Below are positions 16,913-26,108 of a stretch of DNA of 64,000 nt, piece by piece. Origin of the DNA: Halohasta litchfieldiae (GTDB lineage: Archaea; Halobacteriota; Halobacteria; Halobacteriales; Haloferacaceae); assembly GCF_002788215.1 (NCBI RefSeq), contig NZ_CP024845.1:2418001-2482000 (forward strand). Reading direction: 5' to 3'. The translations under genes were made by a program, and so were the position numbers. A model generated the notes under the pieces. It did not search any database, was not told the origin of the DNA, and saw only the letters and a list, made by a program, of their open reading frames with translations. Positions within the stretch are counted from its first letter, which is position 1. Each line of letters opens with the position of its first letter.

Positions 16913-18367
16913 ATGAGCGCTGGCGCTATCGGTTCATCACGATCTACCTATGCGATTCTCGGCTGTGGGAGCGTCGGCCACGCAGTCGCCGAAGAGTTGG
17001 CCGAGGAGGGCAACGACGTTCTCATCCTCGATAAAGACGAAAGCCGCGTCGAGGCCCTGCGCGATCAGGACCTCAACGCCAAGTTGCAGGACATCAGCGA
17101 GCCGGAGGTGGCCGACGTGGTCGCCGACCGGGATATTATCCTCGTGCTCGCCTCGGACGTCGAGGCCAGCAAGGCCGCCGTCTCAGCGATCCGCAACCGC
17201 GGCAGCAACCAGTATATCGTCGTCCGCGCTTCCGATCCCGTCACCGAAGAAGAGCTCCGCAACCTCGGCTCGGATGTCGTCGTCAACCCGTCGACGGTCA
17301 TCGCCGAATCCGCCCTGCGGAGCCTCGAAGCCGGCGAACTCCAGTACAAGGCCCGACAGCTCGCTGACATCCTCGAAGCGACCTCCGGTCGACTCGCTAT
17401 CCTCACCCAAGACAACCCCGACCCCGACTCGATTGCCAGCGCGACCGCCCTCCAGTCGATTGCCGCGGAGTTCGGCATCGAGGCCGACATCCTCTACGAT
17501 GGTGATATCGGCCACCAAGAGAACCGCGCGTTCGTCAACCTGCTGGGGATCGAACTGCTGGCCCGCGAGGAGGCCCCGGATCTCGACGAGTACGACCGAC
17601 TCGCCTTAGTCGACAACATGAAATCCGGCGACCGAAGCGTCGAGTTGGATATCGATATCCTCATCGACCACTACGAGCCCGACGAGGATCTCGAAACCGA
17701 GTTCGTCGACATTCGAACCAACGTCTCCTCGACGTCGACCATCCTCACCAAATACCTCCAAGAGTTCGACCTTTCGCCGAGTGAGACGGTCGCCACCGCC
17801 CTGCTGTATGGGATTCGGGCCGAAACGCTGGACTTCAAACGGGATACGACGCCCGCCGATCTCACGGCGGCGGCGTATCTCCATCCGTTTGCCAACCACG
17901 ACACGCTCGAACAGGTCGAGTCGCCCTCGATGTCGCCCGAAACTCTCGACGTGCTGGCCGAAGCGATTCAGAACCGCGAGGTTCAGGGGAGCCATCTGTT
18001 TTCGAGTGCGGGCTTCATTCGGGACCGAGATGCCCTCGAACAGGCCGCCCAATACCTGCTTGATCTGGAAGGTATTACGACGAGCGCGGTGTTCGGGATT
18101 GTCGACAACGAGATCATCGTCGCCGCCCAATCGAAAGATATCCGGATCGATATCGGCAGCGTCCTGAAAAACGGGTTCGACGGCATCGGCGAGGTCGTCG
18201 GTCACTCGAAACAGGGCAGCGTCGAGGTGCCGCTCGGCATCTTCACCGGCATTGAAGCCAGCGAGGACAACCGCGATACGCTGCTGCAGTTGACCGAAGA
18301 GGCAGTCCGCAGAAAGCTCTTTGAGGCGATGGGTGTGGAAGGCGGCGAAAGTACGAACGGCTCCTAG
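16913..18367 (+). CDS. DHH-family phosphoesterase with N-terminal TrkA-N-like domain
   Basis: A 484-residue protein starting at ATG 16913; a GTG at 16886 is also in frame. Residues about 10-125 form an NAD-binding Rossmann domain (ILGCGSVGHAVAEEL). From about 160 a DHH phosphoesterase domain follows, with DNPDPDSIAS and DHYEPDE as metal-binding motifs, and then a DHHA1-like C-terminal part (about 335-470). DHH enzymes cleave nanoRNA, DNA 5' ends or cyclic dinucleotides such as c-di-AMP. The fusion to an RCK-like sensor domain suggests ligand control. It overlaps the convergent PRC-barrel gene by four bases. Confidence 0.88.
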   Translation: MSAGAIGSSRSTYAILGCGSVGHAVAEELAEEGNDVLILDKDESRVEALRDQDLNAKLQDISEPEVADVVADRDIILVLASDVEASKAAVSAIRNRGSNQYIVVRASDPVTEEELRNLGSDVVVNPSTVIAESALRSLEAGELQYKARQLADILEATSGRLAILTQDNPDPDSIASATALQSIAAEFGIEADILYDGDIGHQENRAFVNLLGIELLAREEAPDLDEYDRLALVDNMKSGDRSVELDIDILIDHYEPDEDLETEFVDIRTNVSSTSTILTKYLQEFDLSPSETVATALLYGIRAETLDFKRDTTPADLTAAAYLHPFANHDTLEQVESPSMSPETLDVLAEAIQNREVQGSHLFSSAGFIRDRDALEQAAQYLLDLEGITTSAVFGIVDNEIIVAAQSKDIRIDIGSVLKNGFDGIGEVVGHSKQGSVEVPLGIFTGIEASEDNRDTLLQLTEEAVRRKLFEAMGVEGGESTNGS

Positions 18368-18654
18368 ACGACGGCTTCTTCGACGTCTTCGGGTTGCTTG
18401 AGACGCTCGATCACGTCGTTGATGAGGATCACGTCACCGACCGCGCGAACCCATCGATAGGGGATGATGACGCCCTCACCGGGAGAAACTGTCTCGGAAA
18501 ACAGTTCGGCGTTGAGTTCGCCGACCGCCAACCCGGTGACGGCCTCTTGGTCCAGATTGAGGCGCACGTCTTCGACTTCACCGACAAAGACACCGTTGTT
18601 CGAGTATACTTCGCGTCCGACGAGGCTCGTGATCTCCTGTGGGGTCCCGTCCAT
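18364..18654 (-). CDS. PRC-barrel domain protein
   Basis: A 96-residue single-domain protein with the PRC-barrel pattern: EITSLVGREVYSNNGVFVGEVEDV, then LNLDQEAVTGLAV and a closing VIPYRWVRAVGDVILI. In archaea such proteins are common and some act with CdpB-type cell division factors or in RNA metabolism. The C-terminal tail is short. It is convergent with the DHH gene and divergent from the large oxidoreductase. Confidence 0.85.
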   Translation of the reverse strand: MDGTPQEITSLVGREVYSNNGVFVGEVEDVRLNLDQEAVTGLAVGELNAELFSETVSPGEGVIIPYRWVRAVGDVILINDVIERLKQPEDVEEAVV

Positions 18655-18753
18655 GGGGTGACGGTTGTGTGTGCTGATATTAAGTTTTCGTGATTGAAAG
18701 CCGTCCGTCTGACAGGCACACAGCAGTGGTCGACGACCCGACGGTCGGTGGGA

Positions 18754-18760
18754 TTTTATA
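18754..18760 (+). promoter_or_regulatory. TATA box for the FAD/Fe-S oxidoreductase
   Basis: TTTTATA is 23-29 bases before the ATG at 18783. This spacing decides the start against the upstream in-frame codon at 18690. Confidence 0.6.
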
Positions 18761-18782
18761 CTCCCAGCCTATATCACGGCCA

Positions 18783-21700
18783 ATGGCAGCACCGACAGCG
18801 GGACCGCCAGCCGATCCCTCGGTCGCTGGCGACTACGATTACACGAGCGACGACGTCGACGACCCGGAGCTGCGGGACGCACTCGACGCCCTCGTCGACG
18901 GTGACGTACGCTTCGATAGCTACTCGCGACAGCTGTACGCAACTGACGCCTCGGCCTATGAAGTAACGCCCATCGGCGTCGTCATGCCAACGTCGACCGA
19001 TGATGTCGCCGCAGTCATGGCCTACTGCGCCGACAACGAGATTCCAGTCCTCCCGCGCGGCGGCGGCACCAGCCTCGCGGGCCAGACGGTCAACACGGCG
19101 GTCGTCCTCGACTTTAGCAAATATATGGACGACATCGTTGCGGTCGACCCCGCGGCCGAAACCGCGACCGCCGAAGCCGGAACGATCCTCGGCGAGCTCA
19201 ACGCCGAACTCCGCCCCCACGATCTCAAATTCGCGCCAGACCCGGCGTGGGGCGACAAAAGCGTGCTTGGCGGCGCAATCGGCAATAACTCGACCGGCGC
19301 GCACTCGCTGAAATACGGCAAAACGGACTACTACATCGAAGAAGTCGAGGCCGTCCTCGCCGATGGCACGGTCACGCGGTTCGGCGAGATCGACATCAGA
19401 ACGATCATGAAGGAGGCTGACGCCGACGCTGACGAGCCACTTCCCCGAATCTACGCCGAAGTACAAACTATTCTCCACGAGGATGTCGACGAGATCGATG
19501 CCAGGTATCCCGACCTGAAACGGAACGTCTCGGGCTACAATCTGGATATGTTGGTCGACGACGCCCGCGGAGAACTCCAACTTCCCGACCAGTCAGGGCC
19601 GGACCCAACGTCGAGACCGTGGACGGTCAATCTCGCCCGGCTGTTGGCTGGCAGTGAGGGAACGCTCGCGATCATCACCGAGGCGACTGTCTCCTTAGAG
19701 CCGATTCCGGAGACGACCGCGGTCGCCCTGCTCACGTATGATGACGTGCTCGACGCCGTCCGAGACGTCGACCCAATCCTCGACCACAACCCCGCCGCAG
19801 TCGAGGTGATGGATGACGTCCTGCTGGATCTGGCCCGCGAAACCGAGGAGTTCGGGCCGGTCGTCGACCTGCTGCCGGAGGGCACCGATTCGGTCCTCTT
19901 GGTCGAGTTCTACGCCGACAGCACGGCGGATGGCAAACAGCAGGTCGCGGATCTGATCGCTGATCGGGTTCCCGACGCAACGAGCGAGGTCGACCCCACT
20001 GCTGGCGCGGCCGAGTTGACTGTCGACGCGCCGACCGCGCGGACGGCGATGGAGGCCTACGACGAGGAGACGAAGGCGAAATTCTGGAAAATGCGGAAAT
20101 CCGGGCTGCCGATTTTGCTCTCTCGAACGAGCGACGCCAAACACATCGCCTACATCGAGGACACCGCGATTCCGGCTGAGAACCTGCCTGCTTTCGTCGG
20201 TGACTTTCAGGAGATCTTAGACGAGCATGACACCTTCGCCAGCTACTACGCCCACGCGGGGCCGGGCGTCCTCCATATCCGGCCACTGGTGAATACGAAA
20301 ACCGTCGACGGCGTTGAGACGTTCGAGCAGATCGCTGACGAGGTGACCGATCTCGTCGTCCAGTACGGCGGCTCCGTGTCGGGCGAACACGGCGACGGCC
20401 GTGCCCGCACTCAGTGGAACCGAAAGCTGTACGGCGACCATCTCTGGTCGGTGTTCCGCGATTTAAAAACCGCCTTCGACCCCGACTGGCTGCTGAATCC
20501 GGGCAACATCTGTGGCGACGTCTCGATGACCGAAAATTTGCGGTTCGATCCGGCCTACGAGTTTGATGCCGGCTTCGACTCCAAACTGGAGTGGGACAAC
20601 GAAAACGGGTTTCAGGGAATGGCCGAACTCTGCCACGGCTGCGGCGGCTGTCGCGGCAGTCAGGACCTCACCGGCGGCGTGATGTGCCCGACGTTTCGGG
20701 CGGCCGACGAGGAAATCACGTCGACCCGGGGGCGAGCGAACATGCTCCGGCAGGCGATGAGTGGTGACTTGCCCGAAGACGAAGCCTTCAGCGACGAGTT
20801 CGTCACCGAGGTCTTGGATCTCTGTATCGGCTGCAAGGGCTGCAAGAAGGACTGTCCGAGCGGCGTCGACATGGCGAAACTCAAAGTCGAAGCCACCCAC
20901 GAGTATCACCAGCGACACGGCTCTTCAGTTCGGGACAAGCTGTTTGCCAACATCGAGTCGCTGTCGTCGCTCGGTAGTCTGGTCGCGCCGGTGGCCAATG
21001 CGACCAGAAAGATTCCGGGCGTCCGGACGCTCATGGAAAAGACGGTCGGCATCGCCAAAGAGAGGAGCCTACCAACGTTCCGCTACGAAAGCCTCGAAGA
21101 CTGGTTCGATGCCCGCGGTGGGTCGACCGTTCCACAGGAGGAGGCCAACCACACCGCGATCCTGTTCCCGGATACCTACACTAACTACAACCATCCCGAG
21201 GCTGGACAAGCCGCAGTCCGCGTGCTCGAAGCCGCCGGCGTCCACGTCACGATTCCCACGGGCCTCGGCGGCAGCGGTCGACCACCCTACTCGAAAGGGT
21301 TCATCGACAAAGCCCGTGAGACCGCACAGCAGAACGTCGACGCGCTCGCCCCAAAAATCGACGAAGGATGGGACGTGGTCGTGGTCGAACCATCCGATGC
21401 CGTGATGTTCCAGTCGGACTATCTCGATCTGCTGTCCGGTGAGGCTGTTGAAACAGTCGCCGCCAACAGCTACGGCATTATGGAGTATCTCGACACATTC
21501 GACATCGACAGACGGCTCTGGTTCCGTGAGGACCCCGAAACCGGCGAATCGCTGACCTACCACGGCCACTGCCACCAGAAAGCCACGACGAAAGATCACC
21601 ACGCCGTCGGCGTCCTCCGGCGGGCGGGCTACAGCGTCGACCCCCTCGATTCGGGCTGTTGTGGCATGGCTGGTGCCTTCGGCTACGAGGCCGAACACTA

Positions 21701-21869
21701 CTCGATGAGTCAGGCGATTGGCCGGATTCTGTTCGACCAAGTCGACGACAGCGAGGGCGAAACCGTCGTCGCGCCCGGAGCCTCCTGTCGGACCCAACTC
21801 GGTGACCGGGATGGCGAGGTCGCCGAACCGCCACATCCAATCGAGAAAGTCGAGGCAGCACTCGACTAA
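18783..21869 (+). CDS. FAD-linked oxidase / Fe-S oxidoreductase fusion (D-lactate or glycolate dehydrogenase type)
   Basis: A large 1028-residue protein. The N-terminal half is a GlcD-like FAD oxidase: RGGGTSLAGQ, GNNSTGAHSLKYGK and a C-terminal HGDGRARTQW. The second half is GlpC/GlcF-like, with two cysteine-rich ferredoxin motifs (CHGCGGCRGSQ with a following CP, and CIGCKGCKKDCPSG) and then CCG-type domains with GHCHQK and DSGCCGMAG. Such fusions oxidise 2-hydroxy acids and pass electrons to the membrane quinone pool; a Haloferax homologue is regarded as a D-lactate dehydrogenase. Substrate here is inferred. It is single and monocistronic by spacing. Confidence 0.9.
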   Translation: MAAPTAGPPADPSVAGDYDYTSDDVDDPELRDALDALVDGDVRFDSYSRQLYATDASAYEVTPIGVVMPTSTDDVAAVMAYCADNEIPVLPRGGGTSLAGQTVNTAVVLDFSKYMDDIVAVDPAAETATAEAGTILGELNAELRPHDLKFAPDPAWGDKSVLGGAIGNNSTGAHSLKYGKTDYYIEEVEAVLADGTVTRFGEIDIRTIMKEADADADEPLPRIYAEVQTILHEDVDEIDARYPDLKRNVSGYNLDMLVDDARGELQLPDQSGPDPTSRPWTVNLARLLAGSEGTLAIITEATVSLEPIPETTAVALLTYDDVLDAVRDVDPILDHNPAAVEVMDDVLLDLARETEEFGPVVDLLPEGTDSVLLVEFYADSTADGKQQVADLIADRVPDATSEVDPTAGAAELTVDAPTARTAMEAYDEETKAKFWKMRKSGLPILLSRTSDAKHIAYIEDTAIPAENLPAFVGDFQEILDEHDTFASYYAHAGPGVLHIRPLVNTKTVDGVETFEQIADEVTDLVVQYGGSVSGEHGDGRARTQWNRKLYGDHLWSVFRDLKTAFDPDWLLNPGNICGDVSMTENLRFDPAYEFDAGFDSKLEWDNENGFQGMAELCHGCGGCRGSQDLTGGVMCPTFRAADEEITSTRGRANMLRQAMSGDLPEDEAFSDEFVTEVLDLCIGCKGCKKDCPSGVDMAKLKVEATHEYHQRHGSSVRDKLFANIESLSSLGSLVAPVANATRKIPGVRTLMEKTVGIAKERSLPTFRYESLEDWFDARGGSTVPQEEANHTAILFPDTYTNYNHPEAGQAAVRVLEAAGVHVTIPTGLGGSGRPPYSKGFIDKARETAQQNVDALAPKIDEGWDVVVVEPSDAVMFQSDYLDLLSGEAVETVAANSYGIMEYLDTFDIDRRLWFREDPETGESLTYHGHCHQKATTKDHHAVGVLRRAGYSVDPLDSGCCGMAGAFGYEAEHYSMSQAIGRILFDQVDDSEGETVVAPGASCRTQLGDRDGEVAEPPHPIEKVEAALD

Positions 21870-21877
21870 CTTCTCTG

Positions 21878-22669
21878 TTATTCCGGTGACGGCGTCGACA
21901 GCGGTGTCGACTGCATCAGATGGTCGTTGATCGCATCGCGGACCCACGAGATGGCCTCGTCGCTCTCGGTTTCGATAAAGGCACGTGCCCCACCGCGGTC
22001 GTCGAGGACGACGAGTCCCGCGGTGGCAGTCGACTCCGTTTCGGCGACGACCAGACCGTATGCTGGCGTCGTCTCGACCTGATGGAGAGCGACACGCGAC
22101 TCATCGAGCAGCTGTTGGAGCGACTCGGTGTGAGAGCCGACGAGCGTCGAGGCTACTGGATCAGTCAGTACGATATCGGCTCGGGCCATCTCCTCGTCAC
22201 AGAGCGCGACCCACTGATCGATCACCTGTGGAAACACTGCCGGGAGGACGGTCTGTGTCCATCGCCCCTCGTCAAGCACCGAGCAGAGCGCCGAAATCGG
22301 CTGCTGGGGCGCGTGCTGGCTGGCAGTGACGATGGTGGCATCCTCGAACACCACGGGATCGAGCTCGAAGTCCGGCGGGAGTTCGGCCAGTAGTTCCCGC
22401 CCGTTGAGCAGCGTCCCGGCCGTCGACGCAAACCGGTCGTACTCGGCGAGTAGAAGCTCCCCAAGCAGCGTACGCTGATACCCTTCGGTCGACCGGGCGA
22501 GCAGGCCCGCCGATTCTAGCTCCCGAATCCCACGGTCGACGGTCGACCGAGAAACCACTAACTGGTCGACGAGTTCGCGCTTGCCGACCCCATCGGTTCC
22601 GACCGCACGGAGGATCGGCTCACGCTTGGTGACCAGCGAAATCGCTCCGGCCGTATCACGGTGTTCCAT
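21878..22669 (-). CDS. Winged-helix regulator, FilR1/DUF1724-like
   Basis: A 263-residue transcription regulator. The N-terminal winged helix (about 12-75) has the recognition helix in VVSRSTVDRGIREL. The C-terminal domain (about 90-250) resembles the ligand-binding domain of the haloarchaeal and methanogen FilR1/DUF1724 family, with LLDESRVALHQVETTPAYGLVV and a final ETESDEAISWVR segment. It is convergent with the oxidoreductase (8 bases between stops), so the two share no promoter. Upstream lies the structured region at 22768-22980. Confidence 0.8.
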   Translation of the reverse strand: MEHRDTAGAISLVTKREPILRAVGTDGVGKRELVDQLVVSRSTVDRGIRELESAGLLARSTEGYQRTLLGELLLAEYDRFASTAGTLLNGRELLAELPPDFELDPVVFEDATIVTASQHAPQQPISALCSVLDEGRWTQTVLPAVFPQVIDQWVALCDEEMARADIVLTDPVASTLVGSHTESLQQLLDESRVALHQVETTPAYGLVVAETESTATAGLVVLDDRGGARAFIETESDEAISWVRDAINDHLMQSTPLSTPSPE

Positions 22670-22767
22670 CCGACTCTCAGCCTCCAGCGGAAGTAACAGG
22701 AGATATTACTGACATATGTATATAAACAACCAGCAAATATATAAAGGTTGGTCGTCGGCTGACGAGC

Positions 22768-22980
22768 CTGGTCAAGCAGTGAGGTAAAGATGAAACCCGC
22801 CGGTAGTATAGACGCCGGGGTGCCTCTGACAAACCGGCAACGTGATTGGCCGCCTTGCCCGGACGGCTGATCATCCGCTTGATGGCCTTTGCCCGGACCA
22901 TCAGGCATCGACCGGCCGACTTTGCCCGGGTCGGTTCGGTTCTGCGTCCGCCCGGCTACCATTCGGTGGCCGGGGAGACG
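22768..22980 (+). ncRNA. Candidate structured RNA with three identical-loop hairpins
   Basis: The gap 22670-23084 holds a TATA element (22735-22746, AAATATATAAAG) followed by a run of stable hairpins. Hairpin 1 is 22842-22874 (11 bp), hairpin 2 22877-22906 (9 bp) and hairpin 3 22911-22940 (10 bp with a one-base bulge). All three carry TTGCCCGG in the loop but have unrelated stems. Hairpin 4 (22945-22980) has 10 bp with loop ATTC inside a 4-bp outer clamp. The transcription start near 22768 is inferred from the TATA spacing. It could be a free small RNA or the leader of the gene at 23085, which has its own TATA-like CTTATT at 23051-23056. No known RNA family was recognised. Confidence 0.6.
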
Positions 22981-23084
22981 TTTCAGTTTACTCCCTTCGA
23001 GTGACGACCACTGCATACTCTCACCAGTCGACGAGGGGGTAACACGACCTCTTATTGTGGTTGCTATCAAACAGGTAGACGACG

Positions 23085-23690
23085 ATGAGCGAGCAATCCC
23101 AGACGTCGACAGTAAGTATCGTTGGTGGCGGTCCGGCCGGACTAAGTGCGGCGCTTTTTACCCAGAAAAACGGGCTCGAAACCCGTGTCTTCGATCTCGA
23201 CGGGACGTGGATGCACAAGGCCCACCTGTTCAACTACCTCGGCGTTGGCTCCCAAGACGGCTCGGCGTTCATGGAGACCGCTCGGAATCAGGTCGACAGC
23301 TTCGGCGTCGAGCGACATCAGGGTGAAGCCGTCGAAACGATCAGCGATGCCGACGATGGATTCGTTCTTGAGACTGACGACGGCGAGTACGAGTCCGACT
23401 ATGTCGTCCTCGCAACCGGTGCGAATCGCGACCTCGCCGAATCGGTCGGCTGTGAATTTACCGACGATGACGTCGTAGACGTCGACCTCTCGATGCAGAC
23501 CAGCGTCGAAAACGTGTACGCGACCGGTGCGATGGTTCGGGCCGAGGAGTGGCAGGCAGTCATCTCCTCGGGCGACGGCGCGGCCGCAGCCCTGAATATT
23601 CTTTCGGACATCAAGGGCGAACACTACCACGACTTCGACGTTCCAGCCGACGCCGATAGCGTCTTCGGTGGGATGAGCGACGAGGCCTGA
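23085..23690 (+). CDS. FAD-only oxidoreductase related to thioredoxin reductase
   Basis: A 201-residue flavoprotein with the FAD-binding GGGPAGLSAA near residues 13-22, a mid-protein VVLATGAN, and the C-terminal FAD-closing motif VYATGAM followed by SSGDGAAAALNIL. The arrangement is that of thioredoxin reductase without the NADPH domain and without the CxxC disulfide. It is therefore unlikely to reduce thioredoxin from NADPH; an electron partner must come from elsewhere. The sequence is intact, so the short form is not a frameshift. It follows the structured RNA region. Confidence 0.85.
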   Translation: MSEQSQTSTVSIVGGGPAGLSAALFTQKNGLETRVFDLDGTWMHKAHLFNYLGVGSQDGSAFMETARNQVDSFGVERHQGEAVETISDADDGFVLETDDGEYESDYVVLATGANRDLAESVGCEFTDDDVVDVDLSMQTSVENVYATGAMVRAEEWQAVISSGDGAAAALNILSDIKGEHYHDFDVPADADSVFGGMSDEA

Positions 23691-23788
23691 GACTCGGCGT
23701 AGCGTCAGCGTAGCGTCGACAGCCAGCAACTGTTTTGTGAACGAAAAATACCGCAACGTTTGACAGTAGGGCCACCGAGAGGGTAGAT

Positions 23789-25276
23789 ATGGACTTCGAT
23801 AGACAGAGTGGTGTGTTCCTCCACCTTACCTCACTGCCGGGCCCACACGGGATCGGCGACCTCGGCGACGGCGCACGCGAGTTCCTTTCGTTCCTCCAAC
23901 AGGCAGAACAGGCCTGCTGGCAGTTCTGCCCACTGGGACCGACCTCCTCGGCCCACGGCAACTCGCCGTACCAGTCGTTTTCGGCGTTCGCTGGTAACCC
24001 ACTGCTGATCAGCCTCGACCGACTGGTCGACGACGGCTGGCTGACCGATGAGGACCTCCAGCCAGTCCCCGACTTCGACGAGCATTCGGTCGACTACGAG
24101 GCGGTCGGCGACTACAAACGCAACCAACTCCGGACCGCCCACGAGCAGTTCCGCGAGACCGCAACCGACGACGACTACGCGGCCCTCGACGAGTTCCGCG
24201 ATGAGGAGTCGTGGGTCGACGACTATGCGCTGTTCCGCGCGCTCAAACAGAAACACGACGGCGTGGCGTGGGTCGACTGGCCCGAACCGATCCGGACCCG
24301 CGATCCAGACGCCCTGAGCGAGGCCCGCGAGGAACTCAGCGAGGAAATCGAGTACCAGACGCTGATCCAGTACTGGTTCGATAAACAGTGGCAAGCCTTC
24401 AAAGCCGATGCTGAGGAGAAAGGGATCAAACTCGTCGGCGACGTGCCGATCTATGTCGGTCTCGACAGCGCCGACGTGTGGTCGAGCCCCGAGGCGTTCC
24501 AGTTGGACGACCAGAACCGACCGACGGCGGTCGCGGGTGTCCCGCCAAACGCTGGCGACTCCGGTCAGAAGTGGGGCAATCCGCTGTATGATTGGGAAAC
24601 GCTCGCCGACAACGACTACGACTGGTGGGGTCGACGCCTCGGTCGACTGTTCGAGCAGGTCGACATTACTCGCCTCGATCACTTCCAGGGCTTCCTCGAG
24701 TACTGGGCCATCCCAACCGAGGCCGACTCGGCCGCAGAGGGTGAGTGGCGGGATGGGCCGGGGGCCGCCTTTTTCGAGGCAATCGAGGCGCAACTCGGCG
24801 AGCTGCCGTTCATTGCGGAGGATCTGGGGTTCCCGGATGCGGAGCTACAGGCGCTGATGGATCGGTTCGACTTCCCCGGCATGCGAGTGCCGCAGTACGC
24901 CGACTGGTGTCAGGGTGGCAACGAACACCAGCCGATGAACTATCCCAAGAACTCAGTGGGCTATACGTCGACCCACGACACCGACACCTTCGACGGCTAC
25001 TATCAGACCCTCTCGGAGCGCCAGCGGGACTGTTTGCAGTACAATCTGGGCGTCGACGGCAGCGAGATCAACTGGTCGATGATCGAGGCTGTCTGGCGAT
25101 CCGACGCGGTCCTCGCGTTTACCACGATGCAGGACTTGCTCGGTCTCGACAGTCACGCTCGGTTCAACACGCCGGGAACGCTCGACGGCAACTGGACGTG
25201 GCGCGTCACCAGCGAAGGACTCGACGAGAGAATCGCAAAGAAACTCGGGACGATGACTGCTATCGAAATTCGATAA
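23789..25276 (+). CDS. malQ: 4-alpha-glucanotransferase (amylomaltase), GH77
   Basis: A 495-residue enzyme that moves maltodextrin segments between glucans and releases glucose. GH77 landmarks are the N-terminal LTSLPGPHGIGDLG (13-26), PTSSAHGNSPYQ (51-62), GDVPIYVGLDSADVW (217-231), the nucleophile Asp297 in RLDHF, the acid/base Glu344 in IAEDLG, and the third acid in HDTD (396-399). It stands alone on this strand. Other maltodextrin genes are absent from the window. TrmB and TbsP genes lie 27-31 kb away. Confidence 0.95.
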   Translation: MDFDRQSGVFLHLTSLPGPHGIGDLGDGAREFLSFLQQAEQACWQFCPLGPTSSAHGNSPYQSFSAFAGNPLLISLDRLVDDGWLTDEDLQPVPDFDEHSVDYEAVGDYKRNQLRTAHEQFRETATDDDYAALDEFRDEESWVDDYALFRALKQKHDGVAWVDWPEPIRTRDPDALSEAREELSEEIEYQTLIQYWFDKQWQAFKADAEEKGIKLVGDVPIYVGLDSADVWSSPEAFQLDDQNRPTAVAGVPPNAGDSGQKWGNPLYDWETLADNDYDWWGRRLGRLFEQVDITRLDHFQGFLEYWAIPTEADSAAEGEWRDGPGAAFFEAIEAQLGELPFIAEDLGFPDAELQALMDRFDFPGMRVPQYADWCQGGNEHQPMNYPKNSVGYTSTHDTDTFDGYYQTLSERQRDCLQYNLGVDGSEINWSMIEAVWRSDAVLAFTTMQDLLGLDSHARFNTPGTLDGNWTWRVTSEGLDERIAKKLGTMTAIEIR

Positions 25277-25443
25277 TCAGTTCGTTCCGGCGGCCGCCGA
25301 TTTGGGGGCTGTAACGTAGGCTGTTGGCATCGATTACAAGTCGGCGTCGACCGGTAGAAAACTATCGCTGGAACAGTCGTCATGGATTCGCTCGACGATG
25401 TCGGTAACACGCAACAACTCACATGTGTGTTGGTCTCGATAGT

Positions 25444-26010
25444 TTACGGACCACTGATGCCGAATAGATGGGGAACCCAACTGAGGATGACGAGATAGAC
25501 AACTGCCGCAATCATGATGACAACGGTCTTGAGCCACGAGAGCGGGTCATGGCGGAGGCGAGCGACGCCAATGGCAGCGATTAGCCCACAGGCTGGAACA
25601 ACCACTTGGATGGCTATGGCTCCCGATATGCCACCCGTGGCTACCAGTAAGTCGAGCAGTGTGGGTGGACCGACGACCAACAACGCAAGATTGTTGAGGC
25701 CGCCGAAGACACCCATCACGACGATTACGTAGGTCGACACCGCCGTCGACAGCCGACTGTGACGGCGTGTCGACGCCGAGACGGCAAGTCCAAAGCCACC
25801 AAAGTAGCCGACGACGAACAACGGATGGCCGTCCCAGAGTCCGTTTATAATAGGGTTGAGTTCTTGGTAGCTGACGGTCCCGAGGACGACCCACGTCGTC
25901 AGCCCGTCGAGACAGATCCCCGCGAGGGCTGCGAGCCGTATCCAGTCGCTCGATACGCCTTTTGACAACCGGCCGCCGAAACGCGTGTCGACGCTCGCTC
26001 GGTCAGCCAC
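25444..26010 (-). CDS. Multi-pass membrane protein, DUF5658-like
   Basis: A 188-residue protein with four to five hydrophobic helices. Its start motif CLDGLTTWVVLG followed by ELNPIINGL resembles haloarchaeal membrane proteins of the DUF5658 type; the gene at 48945-49289 has a comparable GDLVTTVIGL and GPLVGPLI pair. Function unknown. The gap 25277-25443 between it and malQ holds nothing recognised. Confidence 0.7.
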   Translation of the reverse strand: MADRASVDTRFGGRLSKGVSSDWIRLAALAGICLDGLTTWVVLGTVSYQELNPIINGLWDGHPLFVVGYFGGFGLAVSASTRRHSRLSTAVSTYVIVVMGVFGGLNNLALLVVGPPTLLDLLVATGGISGAIAIQVVVPACGLIAAIGVARLRHDPLSWLKTVVIMIAAVVYLVILSWVPHLFGISGP

Positions 26011-26108
26011 ACCACCGCGTTCGACCAGCGCTGGGTAACTCCTATTGGCCGTTGGCTCGACTGTTCAGCACAACAGTTCAGGTAGGCGACTAGTCGACAG
26101 GAGGAACT

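Noticed and set aside
22768-22980. TPP or cobalamin riboswitch, SRP RNA or RNase P RNA
   Set aside because: None of the conserved core motifs of these RNAs could be found; the repeated-loop hairpin layout fits none of them.
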